This document shows positions 1 to 7,265 of a stretch of 11,370 nucleotides of DNA, piece by piece. Made by a program: the position numbers and the translations under genes. Source of the stretch: Candidatus Caenarcanales bacterium (GTDB taxonomy: Bacteria; Cyanobacteriota; Vampirovibrionia; LMEP-6097); assembly GCA_022447685.1 (NCBI GenBank), contig JAKVAO010000078.1, positions 1-11,370 of the forward strand, given 5' to 3'. The notes under the pieces were generated by a model, which saw only the letters and a list, made by a program, of their open reading frames with translations, was not told the origin of the DNA and made no database searches. Positions within the stretch are counted from its first letter, which is position 1, and every line of letters begins with the position of its first letter.

Positions 1-282
1 ATTCTTTTATGCTTGACATTTGTCTTTTCTCCTTTTTTTATTTTAAGGAATTTACACAATTTATTTTACACTCTCATATTATTTGCTCATCTCTCCGAAA
101 AAACAAACCTCGCTAGTAATATAGTTTTGAAACATAGCCCTCTAGCTAAAGCTGGCTCAAGTGGTTTATCTTCTGCAACGCATTTACATTTTGAAATTAG
201 GTTTGTTGCAAATGGACAGAACTTCTTTGATGCTTCAAGTATTGATCCTGTTAAGTTATGGCTTGCTTTGAAAAGTTCTTGA
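1..282 (+). CDS. M23-family (LytM-type) peptidase, C-terminal part, 5' end outside window
   Basis: The frame is open from the window's left edge to a TGA at 280-282, so the true start is probably upstream; the first in-frame start-like codon is a TTG at 13. M23 peptidases are zinc enzymes that cut peptide bridges in peptidoglycan, or act as amidase activators when inactive. Two hallmarks are visible: an FAHLSE segment, matching the usual YAHLS with the catalytic histidine, and HLHFEIR, matching the H-x-H zinc motif, preceded by AKAGSSGLSSAT in place of the usual GxxGSTGxSTGPH. The tail SIDPVKLW is also typical. The first zinc ligands (H-x3-D) would lie outside the window. The stretch before FAHLSE is unusually hydrophobic and lacks the expected G-N-x-V-x-I-x-H strand, so this copy may be truncated or decaying. 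The gene ends 4 nt from the end of a convergent broken gene. Confidence 0.55.
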   Translation: MLLCLTFVFSPFFILRNLHNLFYTLILFAHLSEKTNLASNIVLKHSPLAKAGSSGLSSATHLHFEIRFVANGQNFFDASSIDPVKLWLALKSS

Positions 283-286
283 GTCG

Positions 287-952
287 TTATGGCTTCATAT
301 TATAAAGAGGATCTTCTAGTAATGTACTTTCTTGTATTAATTTATAGGCATCACGAGCCATTTGCTCAGTGCTAGCTTCTGCACCATTAATATATTTGCT
401 TTCAGATTTTGCTTTCAGGTCCTCTTCTAGCTTTTGTTTATTTGTTTCAAACTCTGCTCTATTTGAAGACGCTAGCATATTGAAAATTAATGTTTCTATT
501 TCTCGATGCCAGGTAGTCAGATTAGTTTTTTTGTCTTCATTATCTTGATGTTTTTCTTCTACTGCTGCTTTATCCTCAGTAACTAGTTTCCAAATACTGT
601 TGAGGGTATATGCCTTACTATCACCTTCACCATTTACAAGTGAATTTGCATTAATGAGATATTCAAGAGGATCATATTTATCATGGTCCATTTGTATGCC
701 AAAGCCGCCTGCTGTATTCTTCGGGAAAACACCAAGGAACTTATCATCTTCATAGATTAAACTTATATCGGTAAACACTTTTCTTTGATAATTCTTATCA
801 TTTACTTCGTAAGCTTTTTGATTCTTAGGTGAAAGATATTTACTATAGTCTGGATTATTCATGAATGCAATAATCTCGTTATTGCGCTCTTCTACATTTT
901 CGATATTCTTAATATGATCTTTCCAATAAGTTCTAGCCGCATCTGTTTTGCC
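287..952 (-). pseudogene. Fragment 4 (C-terminus) of the interrupted gene
   Basis: This is the same frame as fragment 3, beginning immediately after the TAA with GKTDAARTYWKDHIKNI and ending with a TAA at 287-289. An ATG at 860-862 gives a 191-residue reading that would be called as a separate gene. The coding-like sequence upstream of it and the lack of a Shine-Dalgarno site argue that it is internal. The content is hydrophilic and mixed, with a helical, charged second half (KLEEDLKAKSESKYING). I recognise no domain. Confidence 0.6.
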
Positions 953-1315
953 TTAGCTTAGAATGTTTTCAAGACCAAGATTATGTTGCGATATTTCTCT
1001 AAGAATGAATTCTTTTGAGATATAACTACCGGTGTGTGACTGGAATTTATTTAGAATTATGATTTCTTTATCGCTTAAGTTCTCGATGAATTCTTTTGAT
1101 GCTTTTGGATTACTAAGGTCAACTTTAATTAGTTTATCCATTAAGTTTTTATGCTCTTCTTCTTTGATAATGATTCTAGTATCAGGATAGTCAGGGTCGA
1201 GTGATTTATGAATACTGTTGTATAATTTGTTATAGGTTACTGATGATATCTCAATAAGTTTGCTTCTATCATTTTGCGCGCATCCTGTAAGTCTGCTTTG
1301 GCTATCAAGTCTGAA
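953..1315 (-). pseudogene. Fragment 3 of the interrupted gene
   Basis: This frame is open from after a TAA at 1316-1318 to the TAA at 953-955. Good coding character starts near 1262 with KLIEISSVTYNKLYNS and runs through a charged, helical segment to GLENILS before the stop. An internal ATG at 1139-1141 would give only 62 residues and has no clear ribosome site. After the TAA the same frame runs on for 34 codons before the next ATG, so the stop looks like a nonsense change inside one gene. Confidence 0.6.
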
Positions 1316-2145
1316 TTAGCTTTCTTAAGCTCATCATAGTTATCAACTAGAAAGCTTCTTATTTTTTCAGTTTCAACTGCTTTTTCTTTTGCTGCAATCT
1401 CTTTTTTGTAATGGCCTAAGGCTGCAACAGCAATATCTTTAGTTTCTTGACTTAGATCCCCCGCCTTTTTACCTGATTCTAATCCTCTTATTTCTTGAGC
1501 AGCTTTTACAAGTTCTGCTTCTTTACTAGGGTTTGCATTTAGGTATGACACCATTGCTTGATTGAAAATATTACTGGGTGGTTTCTTTGTATCTTTGGTA
1601 TAGTCCAAGTCACTATCTTCGTTTGTCATTTCCGATTTTACCCAATCGATTTTCTTTTCAGTATTACCATCAAAGACATTTACATGTATATCTTTAGAAT
1701 CTCCATCAAATTTCTCCATCTCATTCACTAAATTCATTTGAGTAATTAGTGTTTTTTCATCATCAGCAACTGTACCATCTCCGGTTAAATCTATATCTAG
1801 TGGCATAATGCCTGTTGATGTTTTAGGTGGAGTATTCGTCTGTTGATTGTTTGTTTCTTGATTATCACTCGGCGAAGTTCTATTAACCTGGGACTCACCC
1901 TCAGCAAAAATATTCTTCCAAGTGGCAATAACTTTTTCTTGTTCTGCTTTGGTTCTAACTAGTATCATTTGATTAGTTTTAGAATTATATCTAAGCTTAT
2001 CATCCTTCCATGGATAGCTTCCTTTATTGGATTTTGTCTTACTATTTGCAAGCTTACTATCTTTTGCGTTGAAACCTATTTTGGCTGAAGTAACATATTG
2101 AAGTGAATTTTTACCATCTGTATCGATGGTTTCGTTTTTTGTTTT
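1237..2145 (-). pseudogene. Fragment 2 of the interrupted gene, with EF-hand-like loop
   Basis: This frame is open from just after a TAA at 2146-2148 to a TAA at 1237-1239. An ATG at 1966-1968 gives a 243-residue reading. Upstream of it the sequence still looks coding (for example NETIDTDGKNSLQYVTS), which is why I treat it as a continuation of fragment 1 and not as a gene starting at 1968. It contains a Ser/Thr/Asn/Gln-rich linker, then DIDLTGDGTVADDE, then Lys/Glu/Ala-rich helical sequence with possible coiled coil. The last eight residues (NLLRYHQ and neighbours) are probably out of frame, because the next piece overlaps here. Confidence 0.6.
1756..1797 (-). other. EF-hand / dockerin-like calcium-binding loop within the interrupted gene
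   Basis: The translated loop is DIDLTGDGTVADDE. Acidic residues at positions 1, 3 and 7, Gly at 6 and 8, Thr at 9 and acidic residues at 12 to 14 fit the D-x-D-x-x-G-D-G pattern of EF-hand and dockerin loops. Only one copy is visible. It suggests calcium binding by the ancestral protein but does not identify the family. Confidence 0.5.
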
Positions 2146-2222
2146 TTAACTTCTGCTTTAAGTCTATTGAAAGCTGATGCAGCTCCCTCACCTTTCTTAA
2201 ATTTAACTGATACTTCTGACAT
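2076..2222 (-). pseudogene. Fragment 1 (N-terminus) of the interrupted gene
   Basis: This fragment begins MSEVSVKFKKGEGAASAFN and is lysine-rich. A longer reading from a TTG at 2298-2300, overlapping the scpB stop, exists, but the ATG at 2220-2222 has the better ribosome site (GCAGGGAAATATA-ATG). Authentic-looking sequence ends at about 2140, in the run AAAAAACAAAAAAC. Beyond that the frame reads about 20 residues to a TAA at 2076, and this tail looks out of frame because it overlaps the well-formed next piece. Confidence 0.55.
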
Positions 2223-2277
2223 TATATTTCCCTGCTTTTTGATGAACTGGCTATACAAGTTTGGCTTAATATAATTT

Positions 2278-2300
2278 TTGATAATAAAATTTCTTATCAA
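2278..2300. repeat. Perfect 7-bp inverted repeat over the scpB stop codon
   Basis: TTGATAA at 2278-2284 and TTATCAA at 2294-2300 are perfect inverted arms around a 9-nt spacer. The scpB TGA lies inside one arm. No T run follows on the minus strand, so a normal intrinsic terminator is unlikely. It could be an operator, an mRNA 3' hairpin, or chance in AT-rich DNA. Confidence 0.35.
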
Positions 2301-2860
2301 TTTCTGACAAACTTGACATTATTATCAGGATTTTTCAAAATATGCTGTAATTCCATACCATTATCTGTGAGTTTAAAGTACTCAGCAAAGGTTTTAGTCG
2401 TTCTAACTATTTTGTTAATACCTTCTTTTTGACGTTTGATGAGATCAAGTGACTCTAAGTCTTTGAGGTGTTCATAGCAGGACCCACCACGTAGTTCTAC
2501 TAGATCTTTCTGGTAAATTGGTTCTTTCAGGGCAATTGTAGAAAGGGTTCTAAGAGAAGCAGTTTTCAGTTCAAAAGTTAAAACCTCTTCACTAAGTTCT
2601 GCATAGTCATCCTTAACTCTCATAAAATAACCTTTTTCGGTATCAATCATAAGAGCGGTTTCACGATTTTCATAGTCTTGAAGTAACTGACTGAGTGCTT
2701 TTCTTACTAAGTTTGTATCTGTACCTAGTTTGGTAGCAATTTCTTTAGAGCTAATTGGTTCAGTGCTCAAAAATAAAATAGCTTCAACTTTATTTCTTAA
2801 GCTAAAGATTTCTTTGAAGTTCTCTAATAGAGGTTGACTTGTATCATTTTTCAGATTCAT
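2297..2860 (-). CDS. scpB: Segregation and condensation protein B (ScpB)
   Basis: This encodes 187 residues, a normal length for ScpB, a dimeric winged-helix (kite) protein that binds the ScpA kleisin and completes the Smc-ScpAB condensin. A first winged helix covers roughly residues 23-90, with KVEAILFLSTEPISSKEIA, the family's characteristic opening, and GYFMRVKDDYAEL. A second winged helix covers roughly 100-165, with STIALKEPIYQKDLVELRG, matching the usual IAyxQPItrxeIexiRG. An extended C-terminal tail of about 25 residues follows. The start ATG lies inside scpA, a 17-nt overlap, with GGAG 12 nt upstream, so translation is probably coupled. It is the last intact gene of the smc operon. 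Confidence 0.93.
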   Translation of the reverse strand: MNLKNDTSQPLLENFKEIFSLRNKVEAILFLSTEPISSKEIATKLGTDTNLVRKALSQLLQDYENRETALMIDTEKGYFMRVKDDYAELSEEVLTFELKTASLRTLSTIALKEPIYQKDLVELRGGSCYEHLKDLESLDLIKRQKEGINKIVRTTKTFAEYFKLTDNGMELQHILKNPDNNVKFVRN

Positions 2861-3656
2861 AAATCCATAACTCTCCGTAAAACTCTTGTTGAATTATTTT
2901 TACTTCATTTTCATGAGCAAGAAATAAAATTGATAGAAAGGCATTTGACCAAGATCTTAGAAATTTACATAAATTAGAAAATTTTACACCATGTCCATTT
3001 ACTAGATATTCAGCTAAGTAAGCACGGCTTTTGTCTATAGCTTCTTCGACATTCTCTGCGTGAGTTAATTCTAGTAAATCATCAGATTCAATCTCAGGTT
3101 CTATGAAAACATCCATGTCAGCTAGGCTTGCAAATTGTGCTAATTCTAATCTTTTGTTCTCTCTCTTCTCTTCTTCTTGCTGAGCATCTTTAAGAGCTGT
3201 TAATAAATCATCTAAGCTGATTTTCCGGTAGCGTTTTTTCTTACTGACACTCTTTCTAATTATGGCTCTATCAAGCTCAGTTAGTTTAACTTCTCTAGTA
3301 TCGAATGAAGCAAGCTCTTCTTCAAGTAGCATATCGTCATCTAGGTCATCTTGACCTACCATTAGTGCCTGACTTGCTTTCATTGAAAGAATATCACTTT
3401 TCATTCTCAGTAAAGTTGAAGCGAAGAAAATAATCTTACCGGCTTCTTTCAAGTTATTAGTAATAGAGTCTGTGATTTTATTTAAGAATTTCTCGGTGAC
3501 AATTTCTAGGTCAACATCCCAAGGATCGATTTCACTGTTTTGTGCCATTTCAACTAAGATTTCTAAACTTGGCTCTTCTCTAAGGGCATCACCTAATTTA
3601 TCATAAGCAAATTCTAGAGGACTATTTAATTGTGTTTCTTGATTAATTTGTGACAA
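2844..3656 (-). CDS. scpA: Segregation and condensation protein A (ScpA kleisin)
   Basis: This encodes 270 residues. ScpA bridges the two Smc heads and carries ScpB on its central region. The N-terminal kleisin helices include EMAQNSEIDPWDVDLEIVTEKFL at about residues 36-57 (quoted in two parts: EMAQNSEIDPWDV and DLEIVTEKFL), the family's IDIWDIDI-like segment that contacts the Smc neck. The middle is strongly acidic (about 102-118) and then Lys/Glu-rich. The C-terminal winged helix, about 190-270, ends in FLSILFLAHENEVKIIQQ and FYGEL, the signature that binds the Smc cap. The start is a TTG at 3654-3656 overlapping the smc end by 14 nt, with GAGG and AAGGGA just upstream. It overlaps scpB by 17 nt at its own end. 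The order smc-scpA-scpB in one operon supports a three-subunit complex. Confidence 0.93.
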   Translation of the reverse strand: MSQINQETQLNSPLEFAYDKLGDALREEPSLEILVEMAQNSEIDPWDVDLEIVTEKFLNKITDSITNNLKEAGKIIFFASTLLRMKSDILSMKASQALMVGQDDLDDDMLLEEELASFDTREVKLTELDRAIIRKSVSKKKRYRKISLDDLLTALKDAQQEEEKRENKRLELAQFASLADMDVFIEPEIESDDLLELTHAENVEEAIDKSRAYLAEYLVNGHGVKFSNLCKFLRSWSNAFLSILFLAHENEVKIIQQEFYGELWIYESEK

Positions 3657-6600
3657 GTTCCCTTACCTCTTTCTCTATGTTTTGAACGCCTATAACTGTA
3701 CTGAAACCTCTCTTGTTCAGGGATACACCAATAGCTCTGTCTGATTTTTCCAGCATTGGTCTTCTGTGACTGACGACTAAGAACTGAGTTGAGCGAGAAT
3801 TGTTTTGGATTTTCTCTGCAAGTCTATCTACGTTAACTCCATCTAGAGCTGAGTCAACTTCATCAAAAGCATAGAAAGGTGCTGGGTTACATTGCTGTAA
3901 AGCAAATAGAAAGCTAAGTGCTGTAAGGGATTTTTCACCACCACTCATAGCTTCTAATCTTTGCATCTTCTTGCCACGAGGCTGAGCTTTAATGATTAAA
4001 CCACCTTTGAAGATTTCTTCAGGGTCTTCTAGTATTAGTTGTCCCTGTCCAAATGATAGATTTGCAAAGATTTCCTGGAAGTAAGTGTTGATCTGATCAA
4101 AATTTTCTTTGAATACTTTAAGTTTTTGATCCTTATAGCTATCAGCTTTCTCTATAAGCATCTGCCTTTCTTCAGTTAGAGACTGTTGTTTGTCTATAAT
4201 CTCAGTTTCTCTAGTTTTAACTTCATCGTATTCTTCTACAGCACGCATGTTGATTGGTTCCATTGCCTGCATTTGTCTTTCGATTTTATTAAGCTCTTTC
4301 TGAAGTTTCTCTATTTCTTCTGCACTCAGTTCAGGTTCTTCTTCCTGGCTGCTAGTTTCAAAATTTTCCTCTGTTGAACTTTGTTTCAGAGCATCCTGCT
4401 CTGCTTTTTCCGCCAAAAGCTGCTCTAGGTGAGCTGCAAGTTCTGTAACTTTTTTACGAGATTCAACGAGTTTCATTGCGGTAGATTCAATGGAACTTCC
4501 GATTTCTCCCTTTCTTTGTCTTAAATTAAGGAGATTATCAGACATTGACTCTCTTTCTTGGTTGAGTCCAGAAATAGATTCTTTGATCTTATCTATTTCT
4601 GATTGTATTGAAGCTATTTCAGAACTTAACTTATCTTTGAGGTTCTGGTGCTCTGGAATTTCTTCTTGTAATTTCTTTAATTCCGCTTCGGCATTAGTTA
4701 ATTTACTATGAGCTTTTTCAGTATTTTCAGCGTTGAAGGTTTTTTCAACTTCTAGTTTACTTTCTTCATTCACTAAGTTGCTGAACATGCTTTGGTAACG
4801 TTTAATTTCAATTTCAACTTCTCTTGACTCTTCGATTAGAGACTCCAATCCACTGTCTTTGAGTACTGAAGCTATCTCGTGCATGTTAGTTTCCAGAAGA
4901 TCTATAGCTTCTGTTTTTTCATTGATTTTTAGATCTAAGCTATCAACTTTTAATTCAATTTGGTTTAATTCTTCTGCACTAGAACTAATAGCAGCTTTTT
5001 CTTGCTCATATTTATTACGAGTATTTTCTAGCTGAGTGTTATTGACAGAGTTTTGTGTAGATTTCTCTGAATAATCCTGGCGTAGTTTTTCTAGCTTTTC
5101 TCTAGATTCTTCTATCTGCTGCTCAAGCTCCTGATGCTCACCTTGAAGTTGTTTTATGAAGTTAATAATGTCTTCTTTACTTGCTTCTAGTTTAGTTTTT
5201 TCATTAGCTGTATTTGCACCAAAGTGAATATTGGTTTTAATCGCAGAACCACCAGACATAGCTCCACTTCTTTCTATAAGATCACCTTGTAAGGTCACCA
5301 TACGGTAACGGCCTATAAGTTTTCTTGCAACTTCTATATTCTTCACTACTAGAGTGTTTGCAAAAGCATAAGCAAAAGCATCTCTGTACTCATAGTCATA
5401 GTTCACTAGATTGATAGCCCAGTCTATGATTCCAGCCATGGTCGCTTGAGGTAAGTCTTTAGCTTCATTGAGTTTATTAAGAGGAAGGAAAGTTGCTCTT
5501 CCTAGATTATTTTTTCTTAGGTAGTTGATACAATCCTGAGCGACATAGTCATCATCAGTAACTACACTTCTTAATCTTGCTCCAGCAGCAGTTTCTAGGG
5601 CGAGTTTGTAATCGTCATCTACTGAACCTAATTGAGCTAGTGTGCCGTGGACACCTTCTATATTAAGAACGGCTTCTACTGCTTTACCGTAACCAGCAGC
5701 ATTTGCTGCAAGCTCTTGTCCTTCTAATTGGTTCAGTTGTTTTTCAACTCTTCTCAATTTATCCTGTTGATTATCAACTTCGTTTTTAGTGTCTCTTTGT
5801 TCATCTTTGAGACTTTGTATATTTCTACTCTGAAAAGAGATTTGTTCTTTGAGTGCATCTAGGTTCAGGATCTGTGATCCTGCATTCATGTTCTCTAGTT
5901 TATGGATTTCTTCAAGAGACTTACTTGCAGATTCTTTATGACTTTCAATTTTCTCTTGCAGATTTCTCTGTTGTTCATCGAATCTAGCTTTCTCTTGTTC
6001 GAGTTTAGATCTTTCTTCTTTTTCAGCACTGATCTTGTCTTGAATCTCTATTAAACTCTTATTGCTGACGTCGTTATTCACGCTTTTCTTTCTAATTTCA
6101 GCCTGAATCTTATCGTATTTACTCTGCTCTTCTGTGATATTTGCTTCTATGTTTTTCTTTTCTTCTACAAACTCACTAGTTTTGAAATTAATTTCTTTGA
6201 CTTTGTCTTTAAGCGCTTTGATTTCTCTATTTATAGACTTGATTTCACTTTCATAGTCACCGATTTGTTTCTCTATGAATTGGATGGAACTCTCTTCATG
6301 AGCAAGTTTGCTTTGAAGTTCTTCTTTACGAAGTCCAAGTTCTCTTTGTTTACCTTCACCTAGTTCTTCTATTCTTTGGTTGAGGCTTTTGAGATCTTCT
6401 TCAGTATTTTGAATATTTAGATTGACTTGAATATTTTCTTCACGTAGTTTGATTTTCTCGTCTTCTAAGTTCTTGACTTCTGCTTCAGCATTTAAGCTTT
6501 GCTTCTGCACTTGTTTGATACGAATATTTAGAAACTTTCTTTCAAGCTCGGTTCTTTTTTGTTTTAGCTCGGAGTATTTAACAGCTTGATCTCTATCTTT

Positions 6601-7200
6601 TTGGAGTTGCTCTAAGCGCTGCTTTAGCTCTCCTAGAATGATTTCTTGACTTTCTATTCTTTCATAGACAACTGTAAGTTCTTTAGCTGCAAGTTCTATT
6701 TTCCTGTCAAATTCAGCTACTCCAGCGATTTCATCGATGATTTTTCTTCTATCAACTGAGCCCATGCTGATGATTGATGAGACATCACCTTGCATGACAA
6801 CATTGAAGCCTTTAGGGCTGATATTGTAGTTGGCTAATTTGTCGTGGATCTGAGTTAGAGTACTAGGTGAGCCATCTAAGTAATATTTACTATCGTAGTT
6901 ATCACCTTTAACTCTGATACGTCTGAGTACAATTGCTTCTTCACCACTTTCATCATCGACGAAGGTGACTTTTACTGAACACTCTTTTTTGCCGCTGATA
7001 TTATTCAGGAGGTCAGTCAATCTCTCAGCTCTCATATTACGTGTAGATGTTAATCCAAGGGCGAACATCAATGAGTCGATGACATTAGATTTACCTGAAC
7101 CATTCGGTCCTGACACAGTCGTAAAGCCGTTGAGAATCGGGAGAGTAACTTTCTCTCCAAAGCTTTTAAAATTATCAAGCTCTATTTCCTTAATACGCAT
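3643..7200 (-). CDS. smc: Chromosome segregation ATPase Smc
   Basis: This encodes 1185 residues, full length for bacterial Smc. The protein dimerises at its hinge, and ATP-driven head engagement organises and separates chromosomes together with ScpA and ScpB. Walker A GPNGSGKS is at residues 31-38. Long coiled coils run at about 170-500 and 660-1020. The hinge lies at about 515-650, starting near GVHGTLAQLG and ending near SGAMSGGS. The ABC signature SGGEK is at 1086-1090, Walker B FYAFDEVD has Asp 1113 and Glu 1114, the D-loop SALD follows, and the H-loop histidine is at 1145. All catalytic parts are present and the frame is uninterrupted. MRAERLTDLLN and KGFNVVMQGDVSSI resemble cyanobacterial Smc. 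It is the first gene of the operon, with an ATG at 7198-7200, a weak Shine-Dalgarno region and a promoter just upstream. Confidence 0.97.
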   Translation of the reverse strand: MRIKEIELDNFKSFGEKVTLPILNGFTTVSGPNGSGKSNVIDSLMFALGLTSTRNMRAERLTDLLNNISGKKECSVKVTFVDDESGEEAIVLRRIRVKGDNYDSKYYLDGSPSTLTQIHDKLANYNISPKGFNVVMQGDVSSIISMGSVDRRKIIDEIAGVAEFDRKIELAAKELTVVYERIESQEIILGELKQRLEQLQKDRDQAVKYSELKQKRTELERKFLNIRIKQVQKQSLNAEAEVKNLEDEKIKLREENIQVNLNIQNTEEDLKSLNQRIEELGEGKQRELGLRKEELQSKLAHEESSIQFIEKQIGDYESEIKSINREIKALKDKVKEINFKTSEFVEEKKNIEANITEEQSKYDKIQAEIRKKSVNNDVSNKSLIEIQDKISAEKEERSKLEQEKARFDEQQRNLQEKIESHKESASKSLEEIHKLENMNAGSQILNLDALKEQISFQSRNIQSLKDEQRDTKNEVDNQQDKLRRVEKQLNQLEGQELAANAAGYGKAVEAVLNIEGVHGTLAQLGSVDDDYKLALETAAGARLRSVVTDDDYVAQDCINYLRKNNLGRATFLPLNKLNEAKDLPQATMAGIIDWAINLVNYDYEYRDAFAYAFANTLVVKNIEVARKLIGRYRMVTLQGDLIERSGAMSGGSAIKTNIHFGANTANEKTKLEASKEDIINFIKQLQGEHQELEQQIEESREKLEKLRQDYSEKSTQNSVNNTQLENTRNKYEQEKAAISSSAEELNQIELKVDSLDLKINEKTEAIDLLETNMHEIASVLKDSGLESLIEESREVEIEIKRYQSMFSNLVNEESKLEVEKTFNAENTEKAHSKLTNAEAELKKLQEEIPEHQNLKDKLSSEIASIQSEIDKIKESISGLNQERESMSDNLLNLRQRKGEIGSSIESTAMKLVESRKKVTELAAHLEQLLAEKAEQDALKQSSTEENFETSSQEEEPELSAEEIEKLQKELNKIERQMQAMEPINMRAVEEYDEVKTRETEIIDKQQSLTEERQMLIEKADSYKDQKLKVFKENFDQINTYFQEIFANLSFGQGQLILEDPEEIFKGGLIIKAQPRGKKMQRLEAMSGGEKSLTALSFLFALQQCNPAPFYAFDEVDSALDGVNVDRLAEKIQNNSRSTQFLVVSHRRPMLEKSDRAIGVSLNKRGFSTVIGVQNIEKEVRELVTN

Positions 7201-7228
7201 TTATTATTTTAATTCTGGCGATATACCT

Positions 7229-7257
7229 ATTATATATTGATATGTCTTTTTGGTAAA
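7229..7257 (-). promoter_or_regulatory. Sigma-70-type promoter for smc-scpA-scpB
   Basis: On the minus strand, a -35 box TTTACC (7252-7257; 4 of 6 matches to TTGACA) and a perfect -10 box TATAAT (7229-7234) are separated by exactly 17 nt. Transcription would begin near 7222, about 20 nt before the smc ATG. It lies in the 65-nt gap after the upstream gene, so smc can be expressed independently of that pair. Confidence 0.6.
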
Positions 7258-7265
7258 GATTAAAT

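Larger units (their letters stand above)
287..2222 (-). pseudogene. Interrupted gene for an unrecognised protein with an EF-hand-like loop (two frameshifts and one in-frame stop)
   Basis: Four adjacent open pieces on the minus strand join into one reading of about 645 codons. The start is taken as the ATG at 2220-2222, preceded by AGGG seven to eight bases upstream. Piece one shifts by -1 near 2135-2150 in an A6-C-A6 stretch. Piece two shifts by -1 again between 1255 and 1315. The last two pieces share one frame, broken only by a TAA at 953-955. The span is 1936 nt; adding the two missing bases gives 646 whole codons, which supports one ancestral gene. The product is hydrophilic and rich in Lys, Glu, Asp and Asn, with no obvious signal peptide or membrane segment. 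An EF-hand/dockerin-like loop lies at 1756-1797. I recognise no family. The gene follows scpB after a 74-nt gap on the same strand. It could be a pseudogene, a slippage-tolerant gene or a sequence with base-calling errors. Confidence 0.7.

Noticed and set aside
953..955. Reassigned stop codon
   Set aside because: TAA ends several intact genes in this window, TAG ends the gene at 7266 and TGA ends scpB, so all three behave as stops.
2130..2150. Programmed ribosomal -1 frameshift at A-AAA-AAC
   Set aside because: The zero-frame codons are AAA AAA CAA AAA ACG, so neither AAAAAAC heptamer is in the phase needed for tandem slippage, and no clear downstream pseudoknot was seen.
4186..4711. Plus-strand readings of 63 and 73 residues inside smc
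   Set aside because: They are antisense to the smc coiled coil. Their Phe/Ser/Leu-rich content is what the complement of Lys/Glu codons gives.
6965..7240. Plus-strand 91-residue reading over the start of smc
   Set aside because: It is antisense to the conserved Smc head and covers the smc promoter, so it is a shadow of the real gene.
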